Source: Candidatus Wallbacteria bacterium
Lineage (GTDB): Bacteria; Muiribacteriota; JAQTZZ01
Length of the DNA: 25,696 bases
NCBI GenBank assembly: GCA_028687545.1
Contig: JAQTZZ010000057.1
Location: 1 to 25,696, forward strand
Direction: 5' to 3'
Shown: positions 1-6,743 of the stretch, one piece after another
Position numbering within the stretch: position 1 is the stretch's first letter
Layout of the letters: the number at the start of each line of letters is the position of its first letter
The notes under the pieces: generated by a model
What the model saw: the letters and a program-made list of their open reading frames with translations, nothing else
Told to the model about the DNA's origin: nothing
Database searches by the model: none
Position numbers and translations under genes: made by a program

Positions 1-60
1 CATGAAGCGCTCAGTCCGCATATCAAACGGTTATCACTCCTTGAAATGGCCTTTGGCGTC

Positions 61-303
61 CTATGAAACACCTTGCTGCTGTTGCCTTCTGCCATCATTC
101 CCTATACCCTTATCCGATGACGTATGTATGCTGCAATGAACTTTCGGATCTTTAGGACATTGATTGGCTTTTAAACAAACAACACATTGGGGTGTACCCG
201 ATGTAATCATGTCGTGTTCACCATGATGTCGACATTGTATTAATTTTCTATTCCATGGGAACTTGCCATCACATTTATCAGAATTGGGACATCTCATCTT
301 CAT
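61..303 (-). CDS. Small Cys/His-rich protein, probable zinc-binding, function unknown
   Basis: An 80-residue basic protein with seven cysteines (C5, C11, C24, C40, C43, C49, C57) and several histidines (H26, H27, H30, H56, H60), including a CVVC pair. The density of Cys and His in so short a chain suggests it folds around one or more zinc ions; this is inference, and I recognise no named family. There is no signal peptide or membrane segment, and the tail is polar and Gln-rich. The start is well supported: a perfect GGAGGT (314-309) lies six bases upstream of the ATG, behind a convincing promoter. It stands alone on the minus strand. It could be a small DNA- or RNA-binding regulator. Confidence 0.7.
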   Translation of the reverse strand: MKMRCPNSDKCDGKFPWNRKLIQCRHHGEHDMITSGTPQCVVCLKANQCPKDPKVHCSIHTSSDKGIGNDGRRQQQQGVS

Positions 304-308
304 ACTAT

Positions 309-314
309 ACCTCC
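309..314 (-). promoter_or_regulatory. Ribosome binding site of the Cys-rich small gene
   Basis: GGAGGT on the minus strand, six bases before the ATG at 303. It supports this 80-residue frame as a real gene. Confidence 0.75.
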
Positions 315-329
315 AAATTTTCTAGTCTA

Positions 330-358
330 ATTATTGATGCCTACAAGACTGATTGCAA
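330..358 (-). promoter_or_regulatory. Sigma70-type promoter of the Cys-rich small gene
   Basis: On the minus strand, TTGCAA (358-353) as -35 and AATAAT (335-330) as -10 are separated by exactly 17 bases. Transcription would begin near 323, giving a leader of about 20 bases that contains the GGAGGT ribosome site. Confidence 0.55.
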
Positions 359-539
359 TATTATTTTTTTAGGCTACCACTCATTTTCAATAAAAAATTA
401 ATATAAAGAAACAATGTTGCAACGGCAAGGCCTTGCGACCTTGCCGCTGCTTTGGAGTTGAGTTACGCCTGCTGTGGCTTTTTCTTAACAGGGCCTTTGT
501 TTTTGCAGGGTTTTATGCTGAAAGTGATCTCCTACCGAT

Positions 540-660
540 GGGGCCAGGTTGTGGTTTGAGCGGAAATTTGGTCCCGCTTCACTGATGCTTCGGGGATTAA
601 AAAGCTGTAAAATCTTCACTGTGTTCAGATTTAACAGCTTTTAAAGAACAACCAGACCCC
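540..660. repeat. Branched inverted repeat (possible structured RNA, terminator or small mobile-element remnant)
   Basis: Three nested helices can be drawn. The outer stem pairs 540-557 with 643-660 (14 of 18 positions). A small hairpin pairs AGCGG (559-563) with CCGCT (574-578). The inner stem pairs 600-614 with 628-642 (14 of 15 positions, loop 615-627). Together they make a three-way-junction shape. On the minus strand the inner hairpin is followed by a short T-run, so it may also end transcription of the toxin-antitoxin operon to its right. The function is not known. Confidence 0.45.
598..645 (-). terminator. Terminator-like hairpin downstream of the toxin-antitoxin operon
   Basis: Read on the minus strand, AAAAGCTGTTAAATC and GATTTTACAGCTTTT form a 15-base stem with one mismatch and a 13-base loop, continuing into a short T-rich run. 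It lies about 160 bases past the toxin stop codon. The stem is AT-rich and the distance is large, so intrinsic termination is only one reading. Confidence 0.35.
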
Positions 661-805
661 GATCCCTGCTCTGAGTCAATTTTATCCGTACTGTCAGAGA
701 AGTCAATCTGAAAAAGATACAAAACATTAATATTTTGCGGAGAAATCGAAAGATTCAGGCAAGGGAGAGGAAATGTTTGCAGGTATGGAAAAAGAATTAA
801 TTGAA

Positions 806-1201
806 TTATATTTCTCCAGGTTCTTTTCTGCCTCTGGGAGTTTTATCGAAATCATGATCAAAACTTACTAGCGTAAGATCGTAATTCTCAGTGGCTAAAT
901 ATTGATAAGCATCATCAAAATCCAGGTGAAGTTTCTTGGAAATCGCTGATACCTTCTCCATCAATTCTGGCTGATGAGCAATTAATTTAAACCCTGCCCT
1001 GAAAAACATGTCATCCACGAATCTGTTGAAAACAGTGTACTGCTTTTGGTTGAACAGGAATAACCCAATCGAATGAAGCGTGAAATCAGTCATGTAAAAT
1101 TCGTGCTTGCCTGTCTTGGAAAGAAATTGCCTTGCAGTCCTGGCCTTTTTCTGGTCAAGAATGACTTCCAGAAAGATATTGGTATCTACAAGAACTCTCA
1201 T
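806..1201 (-). CDS. vapC: PIN-domain ribonuclease toxin (VapC-like)
   Basis: A 131-residue PIN-domain protein, expected to act as a metal-dependent ribonuclease held in check by the antitoxin encoded just upstream. The N-terminus shows the PIN start (V5-D6-T7-N8), the central acidic patch is DFDDA (94-98), and the C-terminal one is SFDHDFD (113-119). The position where many PIN proteins carry a catalytic Glu reads H43 in TLHSIG, so the metal site may be unusual; I believe this variant occurs in a PIN subfamily. Its ATG overlaps the antitoxin stop by four bases (ATGA, 1198-1201), the usual arrangement for translational coupling. The length is typical. Confidence 0.85.
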   Translation of the reverse strand: MRVLVDTNIFLEVILDQKKARTARQFLSKTGKHEFYMTDFTLHSIGLFLFNQKQYTVFNRFVDDMFFRAGFKLIAHQPELMEKVSAISKKLHLDFDDAYQYLATENYDLTLVSFDHDFDKTPRGRKEPGEI

Positions 1202-1416
1202 CTTACCGGCAGCCTGTCCTCGGAAATCTTATGTTGCATTTCGACAGAGGTATTTTTCAAGCCTTTCACTGAGCCGGCCCAGTCAAAAACTGGCTTGGCA
1301 GAGGAATTTATGGATTTCTTTCTGATTAAAAATTCAATGAAATCACGCACTTCCTGGTAAAGGTCCACAGGAAGCTTGTCGAGCAAATCATTCAAAGGCT
1401 TAGTTTGACCGTTCAT
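1198..1416 (-). CDS. DUF2281-type antitoxin (VapB-like)
   Basis: A 72-residue protein whose first half matches the DUF2281 pattern: a short N-terminal segment, then LPVDLYQEVRDFIEFLIRKK (15-34), the amphipathic helix typical of these small antitoxins. The second half is polar and probably unfolded until it binds the toxin, as usual for antitoxins of PIN toxins. GGAGAG lies six bases ahead of the ATG. It is the first gene of a two-gene operon with the PIN toxin. Antitoxin and complex would be expected to repress the promoter just upstream; this is inferred from the family, not seen. Confidence 0.8.
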   Translation of the reverse strand: MNGQTKPLNDLLDKLPVDLYQEVRDFIEFLIRKKSINSSAKPVFDWAGSVKGLKNTSVEMQHKISEDRLPVR

Positions 1417-1460
1417 TGATTTCTCTCCGGAATTTTCAATTTAATGGCAACTTATTTTTA

Positions 1461-1489
1461 ATTATGACAAAAAATGGCGGAAAAAGCAA
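1461..1489 (-). promoter_or_regulatory. Candidate promoter of the toxin-antitoxin operon
   Basis: On the minus strand, TTGCTT (1489-1484) and CATAAT (1466-1461) are separated by 17 bases. The -10 is five of six to consensus; the -35 is weak. It lies about 45 bases before the antitoxin start in an AT-rich segment. Confidence 0.4.
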
Positions 1490-1591
1490 ATTCTCCGGTC
1501 CGCCCTATGTTTTTATTGCTTTGTGATATATCATGGGAAAATATCGCAGAGCATTGGTTTAGGGATAGAATATTGCCTTTGGAGGTGCTGT

Positions 1592-2383
1592 ATGGAAAAA
1601 ATACTTGTTTGCTTGATTGCCGTATTTCTGTCGATCCCGGTTATGTCCGCTGATCTCACTGCCCGCCAGATGCTGGACAAGGCTTCGGAATTCGTGGCTT
1701 CAGCTCCGTCATTGCTGCGCACTGACGTCGGAGAGAAGATAGTTACGCTCATAAAAGACGGCACCAGAGAGGTACAGCCTGTCCAGAAATCTGAGATTAC
1801 CATAGAAATAGACCTGTCCGCAGGGAGCCTGGCGCGCCAGACAACTGTTTTCGACGGCAAGACCCTGATCATGATCAGGCAGGGCGAATCTACAGCCATG
1901 AAACTGGGGGACGAACCCTGGCAGAAGCCGACCGGACCTTTTGAAGTCGCGGCTAAAGATATGGGTAATCTGTTCATCTGCGAAAAACTGGTACCTGAGA
2001 CTGACAATAATGCGCCGAAATGGATTATTGCAGGCACTGAAATGCTGGGAAGCATTGAGACGGTTTTGATCGAATCGGAAGGCAATTCAGCCGCCCCGAT
2101 TGCAGAAGAGCGCATGGCCCTCGGGATAAAAAAGGCTTACGCAGCCAATCCGGCCATATCTACAGAAGTTAAAGTGCTGGAATACAAGTCAAAACACTGG
2201 CTCGGCAAATCAGACTTCAGCCGTTTGAAAGTAGCTCAGAATTTCAAGAGTCTGCTGACTCTGACTATGGAAGATAAAAAACAGGTGATCGAGACTGTCA
2301 GCAATTCAGTCAGCACCTATTTTTACGGTAAAGTGAAGATCGAGATTCCCATAGAAGCGCAGAGTATCCTGAAAAGCAAATAA
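1592..2383 (+). CDS. Secreted protein of unknown function (LolA/LppX-like pattern possible)
   Basis: A 263-residue protein beginning with a clear Sec signal peptide: MEKI, a hydrophobic core, then cleavage probably after VMSA (about residue 19). I chose the ATG at 1592 because GGAGGT sits six bases upstream and the signal peptide begins right there; the longer open frame from 1523 adds a non-signal stretch with no ribosome site. The mature part has alternating beta-type segments (EITIEIDLSAGSLARQTTVF, then DGKTLIMI) that recall lipoprotein-carrier-like periplasmic folds, but this is a weak impression. There is no lipobox and no membrane segment after the signal. It appears to be a single-gene unit convergent with the next gene. 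Confidence 0.75.
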   Translation: MEKILVCLIAVFLSIPVMSADLTARQMLDKASEFVASAPSLLRTDVGEKIVTLIKDGTREVQPVQKSEITIEIDLSAGSLARQTTVFDGKTLIMIRQGESTAMKLGDEPWQKPTGPFEVAAKDMGNLFICEKLVPETDNNAPKWIIAGTEMLGSIETVLIESEGNSAAPIAEERMALGIKKAYAANPAISTEVKVLEYKSKHWLGKSDFSRLKVAQNFKSLLTLTMEDKKQVIETVSNSVSTYFYGKVKIEIPIEAQSILKSK

Positions 2384-2386
2384 AAT

Positions 2387-2403
2387 CACTGTCCATTGCA
2401 GTG
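2387..2403. terminator. Weak hairpin between convergent genes
   Basis: CACTG (2387-2391) pairs with CAGTG (2399-2403) around a 7-base loop, exactly in the 20-base gap between two convergent stop codons. It is short and lacks a strong T-run, so a shared bidirectional terminator is only tentative. Confidence 0.25.
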
Positions 2404-3225
2404 CTACAGTTCGTCGCAGGCCAGGCGGAATCCGAAGTCGTCAAATCTGCTGTCAGGCGAATTGTAGGTCCTGATCGAAGACCCGCAGCTCTCGCCAAAA
2501 GTAAACCATGATCCGCCGCGCGCCACATACCATCTTCCCCTGGGCAGGTCTATGTAATTGTCCCAGCCTGAGGATTCCTGGCACCATTCCCAGACATTTC
2601 CGTTCATGTCGTAGAGTCCCCATCTGTTCGGCTTCTTCTCGCCTACACAGTGTGTCTGGCCTTTGCTGTTCAATCCTGACCAGCAGTAGTCCCCCTCTTC
2701 GGCAATGCTGTTTCCCCAGTAATACCCTGTATCAGTCCCTGCCCTGCAGGCCAGTTCCCATTCGGATTCCCTGGGCAGGCGGAACTTCTTCCCTGTCCTG
2801 CGATTCAGTTTATCTATGAATTCCAGGCAGTCATGCCAGGAAACCAGCTCCACAGGCCTGTTTTCCCCTTTGAAAGCGCTGGGATTTGTTCCCATTAAAG
2901 CCTGCCACTGTTTCTGGGTCACCTCGTACTTTCCCAGCCAGAATCCATGCGCGATGCTGACTTTCTGCTGCTCGGACTGACCTGTTCCGTCATTTTCAGG
3001 GCTGTCCCAGAGAAATTCCCCGCCAGGTATCCGGCAGAACTGCATTTCCACACTTTCGGCTATTCTCACATTCCGCTCAGGCGGACGTTCATAAAATGCC
3101 TGCAGACCTGTTTCCCTGCTGCCTGCTGCCGCATAAAGGCAAGTGCCGGGGAAAACCTGACTTAAAAAAAAGGCTTGAACAATATTTAAAAAGAGCTTGA
3201 AAATCAGAACTTTATCCCTGAACAT
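2404..3225 (-). CDS. Exported FGE/SUMF1-fold protein (formylglycine-generating-enzyme-like)
   Basis: A 273-residue protein with a probable signal peptide (hydrophobic 8-22, cleavage perhaps after AAA at 32-34), followed by a full FGE-sulfatase domain (about 58-273). Family hallmarks are visible: FCRIPGGEFLWDSP (63-76), KYEVTQKQW (99-107), PVELVSWHDCLEF, FRLPRESEWELACRAG, WGLYDMNGNVWEWC, ARGGSW and FGFRLA near the end. In true formylglycine-generating enzymes two cysteines follow the GGS motif; here the first position is T242 and only C247 remains, so sulfatase activation is unlikely. No sulfatase gene is nearby. AGGCGA precedes the ATG by four bases. Divergent from the binding protein, with a 37-base gap. 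Confidence 0.85.
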   Translation of the reverse strand: MFRDKVLIFKLFLNIVQAFFLSQVFPGTCLYAAAGSRETGLQAFYERPPERNVRIAESVEMQFCRIPGGEFLWDSPENDGTGQSEQQKVSIAHGFWLGKYEVTQKQWQALMGTNPSAFKGENRPVELVSWHDCLEFIDKLNRRTGKKFRLPRESEWELACRAGTDTGYYWGNSIAEEGDYCWSGLNSKGQTHCVGEKKPNRWGLYDMNGNVWEWCQESSGWDNYIDLPRGRWYVARGGSWFTFGESCGSSIRTYNSPDSRFDDFGFRLACDEL

Positions 3226-3262
3226 TGATTCGCCTGTTATCTTTCATGATATCATATTCCTG

Positions 3263-4894
3263 ATGCGGAAAAACCCTTTTGCTCTTGTTCCGGTTGTGCT
3301 GGCCTTTCTGACCATTTCCGGATGCGGCAGCCCGGAACAGACAGGCACTGAGAAAATTCCAGAGGACTCATCTCCAGCTTTCGGAGATGCTGTGGTCGAA
3401 GGAGTCGTGTCGGACGCACTTGGCCTTCAGCCATACGGTTCCACTGACGCAGCCACGACCCGTGTGACTTCCAGGATCTATCAGGGGCTGGTCAAACTGG
3501 ACAGAAACTGCGAACCTGTACCTGACCTGGCTGAAACCTGGGAAATCTCTGCAGACGGAAAGACCATCACTTTCAGGCTCAAGCAGGGCATTTTATGGCA
3601 CGACGGTGAGGAGTTTACAGCTAAAGACGCCTTTTTTACCTATTCCAACCAGCTCTTTTATATTGCCCAGTTCGTGGAGACCCTGGAAATGCTGGACAAT
3701 TACTCAGTGCGCTTCCATTACCAGATGCCTTTCGCCCCTGCACTCAGGCAGTTCGCCCAGCCTGTGATACCTGAGCATGTTTTCAAGACCCATGACAACA
3801 TCTACGCCCCTGAATACAAGAACAAGGCTATTGGGACAGGTCCTTACCGCTTCAAGCAATGGCGGAGCGGAGAAGAACTGGTGCTGGAAGCTTCGGAGAA
3901 TTACTTTGAAGGCAGGCCATACATCCAGGAATACGTGTTCAGGGTGATCCCTGATCCTTCCACCGCATTTCTGGCCCTGCTCAGGGGGGAACTGGATATA
4001 CTCTATATTACCCCTGATCAATATGCCAAGCAGGTGGATAACAAGAATTTCCGCACTCAGTACAATCTAATCAGGTATCCAAGTCCCAGCCGCATCACCT
4101 GGATCGGGTACAACAGCCGAGGTCCTTTCTTCAATGACCTGCGAGTCAGAAGAGCCATGACCATGGCCCTGGACAGGGAAGCGATAATCAAAGAGGCATT
4201 CCGGGGCTGCGCCAGCATTACAGACGGGCCGTGGCCCAAAAACTCCTGGGCTTACAACAGCACAATGGAAATACTGCCTTATTCCCCGGAAAAAGCCAGG
4301 CTCCTTGTTTCCGAAGCAGGCTGGAAAGACTTGGATGGAGACGGGATTCTGGAGAAAGACGGGAGAAAATTCGATTGCCGGATAATCTTTATCACTGGAA
4401 ACAAGGCTCTGGAACTGACTGCCTGGATGGCCTCGAGCTTCTGGAAGGAGATCGGGATCAAAGTCTCCCTGAAAGCCTGCGACATGCAGACCCTGCTCAC
4501 ATCACGGCACCATGAGGATTTTGACATACTGCTGGACGAGATCGGGCTGCCAGATCCTGATCTGTATTATTATTTCCACTGGTTTGAATCACCGATTCCC
4601 GGGGCAAAAGGCGGACGCAACTGTGTAGGATATAAAAACGATGAAGTCAGCGACCTGTGCCAGAAAGGCAGGACCACGCTCGATCGAGAGGAACGGATCA
4701 GGATCTATCACAGGCTGCATGAGCTTATCTACAATGACCAGCCCTATACCTTTCTCTGCTCCCCTGACAATCTGGTGGCAGTCAGCAACAGATTCAGGGG
4801 GGTGGAAGCATCTCCAGCCGGAATATTCCATAATTACACAAGATGGTATGTGCCGAAGCAGCAGCAGAAATATTCGATCGACCGGAATCAGTGA
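3263..4894 (+). CDS. Family-5 ABC substrate-binding lipoprotein (oligopeptide/dipeptide type)
   Basis: A 543-residue lipoprotein. The start at 3263 yields a lipoprotein signal (MRKNPFAL, hydrophobic core, lipobox ISGC with C21), better than the upstream TTG at 3197. The rest is a full-length SBP family-5 protein: DALGLQPYGSTDAATTRV, then YQGLVKLD, PDLAETWEISADGKTITF, LKQGILWHDGEEFTAKD, and later GTGPYRFKQW and RVRRAMTMALDREAI. Such proteins bind peptides, nickel or sugars outside the membrane and hand them to an ABC permease. No cognate permease or ATPase lies in the window; the following transporter genes are exporters, so this is an orphan or works with components elsewhere. No clear ribosome site is visible before the ATG. 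Confidence 0.88.
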   Translation: MRKNPFALVPVVLAFLTISGCGSPEQTGTEKIPEDSSPAFGDAVVEGVVSDALGLQPYGSTDAATTRVTSRIYQGLVKLDRNCEPVPDLAETWEISADGKTITFRLKQGILWHDGEEFTAKDAFFTYSNQLFYIAQFVETLEMLDNYSVRFHYQMPFAPALRQFAQPVIPEHVFKTHDNIYAPEYKNKAIGTGPYRFKQWRSGEELVLEASENYFEGRPYIQEYVFRVIPDPSTAFLALLRGELDILYITPDQYAKQVDNKNFRTQYNLIRYPSPSRITWIGYNSRGPFFNDLRVRRAMTMALDREAIIKEAFRGCASITDGPWPKNSWAYNSTMEILPYSPEKARLLVSEAGWKDLDGDGILEKDGRKFDCRIIFITGNKALELTAWMASSFWKEIGIKVSLKACDMQTLLTSRHHEDFDILLDEIGLPDPDLYYYFHWFESPIPGAKGGRNCVGYKNDEVSDLCQKGRTTLDREERIRIYHRLHELIYNDQPYTFLCSPDNLVAVSNRFRGVEASPAGIFHNYTRWYVPKQQQKYSIDRNQ

Positions 4895-5015
4895 TTCCAG
4901 ACCTGAAAGCCTACAGGCAAATTTATCCCTGAAAATCCGGAAAATCAGGCTGTTACTGGAATTTTTCAGGCTGATGCAGTATTCTGCACCTATTCACCTC
5001 TAAAACGGGAAACTG

Positions 5016-6743
5016 ATGCTGAAACTTTTCCGCCATCTGAAGCCATATACCATACCGATAACAGGCGTGATCTTCCTGTTTTTCCTGCGGTCGCTTACAG
5101 ATCTTTACCTGCCCACCCTGATGGCAGATATTGTGGACATCGGCATCATGAAAGGCGACGAAGCATACATTTTCAGGATGGGCGGTTACATGGTGCTGAT
5201 CGCGCTGGCCGGAGTATGCTGCGCAGTGATGTCCAGCTTTTTCTCGGCAAGAGTCGTCAACGGGTTCAGCCGTACGCTGAGAAGCATGCTTTTCTCCAGG
5301 GTCCAGAACTTTTCGCTCGCCGAATATGACAGGATAGGCTCGTCATCGCTGATCACCAGGACCACCAATGATGTGACCCAGGTGCAGCAGTCGCTGCAGA
5401 TGATGCTGACCACCATGCTGCGCGCCCCTGTGATGTGCGTGGGCGGGATTCTGATGTCCGTAGCTCTTGACCCAAAACTGTCACTGGTCTTTGCGCTGGT
5501 GGTGCCGCTTCTGATGCTGATCGTCTGGACTGTAACCAGGAAAGCATTGCCTCTCAATAGTCTGCTGCAGGCCCGTCTGGACCGCCTCAACCTGGTGATC
5601 AGGGAAAAACTTACCGGCATCAGGGAAATGAGGGCATTCAATCGCGAGGCATTCGAAGCAGCACGTTTCGCCGGAGCCAGCCGGGATCTCACCGCTACAG
5701 CGCTTGACCTGGCGATGATAGTTTCCCTGCTCATGCCCGCGATGATGCTCTGCATGAACATCACCACCATCGCCATCACCTGGTTTGGCGGGCTGCGGGC
5801 TGAAGCCGGCAACATGCAGGTCGGCGCCATCATGGCCTTCATCCAGTATGTGCTGCAGATCCTGTTTGCCCTGATCATGGGCTCTATCCTGTTCATCATG
5901 ATCCCGCGCGCCCAGGTCTCCGCACAGCGCATCAACGAGGTGCTCGATCTCGAGCCTGAGATCCGGGATCCGCAAGGCGCTCCCGAGAAGAGCGGGAAAA
6001 AGGGATACGTGGAATTCCGCAATGTCAGTTTTACTTATCACGGGGCCGGGCAGCCTGCCCTCAACGGCATTACATTCAGCGCCTGTCCCGGGGAGGTCAC
6101 TGCGGTCATCGGAGGCACCGGCTCAGGAAAGTCAACCATGATGAGCCTGATCCCCAGATTCTACGATGCAGGATCCGGTGAAGTGCTGGTGGACGGCTTG
6201 AATGTCCGGGAGCTGCCGCTTCAGGAACTGCGCTCTAAAATCGGACTAGTGACCCAGAAAGCGCTTCTGTTTACAGGAACTGTGGCTGAAAATATCAGAT
6301 TCGGCAGAGAAGAAGCCGCTGACGAAGAGATCCGCAAGGCTTCCGAAACTGCGCAGGCAGCAGAATTCATCTCCGAAATGCCCGACGGTTACACCACTCT
6401 GCTCGCTCAGGGGGGGAAGAATCTATCCGGCGGCCAGAAGCAGAGGATTTCCATCGCCCGCGCCCTTTTGCGCAGACCTGAGATATACATTTTCGACGAC
6501 AGTTTTTCCGCTCTGGATTTCAAGACCGGAGCAGTTCTCCGCTCGGCTCTGCGGAAGGAAATCTCCGGTTCCGCAGTCTTCATCGTGGCGCAGCGGGTGA
6601 CTACAGTGATGGATGCGGACAGGATCATTGTGCTTGATCAGGGCCGGATCGTCGGACTGGGCAGGCATGAAGATCTGCTTGCAGGCTGTCCGGTATACAG
6701 GGAAATCGTCAATTCCCAGCTGGCGGAGGATGAGCGGACATGA
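5016..6743 (+). CDS. ABC exporter half-transporter, degenerate-site subunit (YheI/BmrC-like)
   Basis: A 575-residue half-transporter: six membrane segments in about 1-300, ATPase domain about 325-575. Walker A GGTGSGKST (366-374) and signature LSGGQ (470-474) are intact. After the Walker B Asp, however, the catalytic Glu is replaced by Asp (IYIFDDSFSALD, D494-D495) and the switch His is Gln (VAQR, Q526). Those changes mark the degenerate-site subunit of heterodimeric exporters such as BmrCD and TM287/288. The stop overlaps the start of the partner gene by four bases (ATGA). Substrate unknown; drugs, lipids or peptides are all possible. The ribosome site is weak (CGGGAAA). Confidence 0.92.
   Translation: MLKLFRHLKPYTIPITGVIFLFFLRSLTDLYLPTLMADIVDIGIMKGDEAYIFRMGGYMVLIALAGVCCAVMSSFFSARVVNGFSRTLRSMLFSRVQNFSLAEYDRIGSSSLITRTTNDVTQVQQSLQMMLTTMLRAPVMCVGGILMSVALDPKLSLVFALVVPLLMLIVWTVTRKALPLNSLLQARLDRLNLVIREKLTGIREMRAFNREAFEAARFAGASRDLTATALDLAMIVSLLMPAMMLCMNITTIAITWFGGLRAEAGNMQVGAIMAFIQYVLQILFALIMGSILFIMIPRAQVSAQRINEVLDLEPEIRDPQGAPEKSGKKGYVEFRNVSFTYHGAGQPALNGITFSACPGEVTAVIGGTGSGKSTMMSLIPRFYDAGSGEVLVDGLNVRELPLQELRSKIGLVTQKALLFTGTVAENIRFGREEAADEEIRKASETAQAAEFISEMPDGYTTLLAQGGKNLSGGQKQRISIARALLRRPEIYIFDDSFSALDFKTGAVLRSALRKEISGSAVFIVAQRVTTVMDADRIIVLDQGRIVGLGRHEDLLAGCPVYREIVNSQLAEDERT

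Larger units (their letters stand above)
304..805. other. Gene-free 500-base stretch with inverted repeats
   Basis: I see no supportable gene here. The right end (320-420) is AT-rich and holds the minus-strand promoter listed separately. At 423-446 there is an 8-base perfect inverted repeat, CGGCAAGG/CCTTGCCG, with an 8-base loop and no clear T-run. At 540-660 is a larger branched inverted repeat, listed separately. Short open stretches on the minus strand (for example, one ending at a TAA near 463) are interrupted by stops and resemble no family I know; they could be decayed coding sequence. The part from 661 to 805 shows nothing I can name. Confidence 0.5.

Noticed and set aside
1-66. Open frame of 21 codons on the plus strand ending at a TGA at 64-66, which could be the tail of an upstream gene.
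   Set aside because: Too short to tell from chance (other frames are open too), and no family can be recognised.
1523-1591. Upstream extension of the secreted protein gene.
   Set aside because: The ATG at 1592 has an ideal GGAGGT and begins a signal peptide; the extension would bury it.
3197-3262. TTG start for the substrate-binding protein.
   Set aside because: It would bury the lipoprotein signal and overlap the divergent gene; the ATG at 3263 gives a normal lipobox at C21.
5186-6041. Long minus-strand open frames opposite the first ABC exporter gene.
   Set aside because: They mirror the strong codon bias of a clearly conserved exporter gene, have no ribosome site and resemble no protein.
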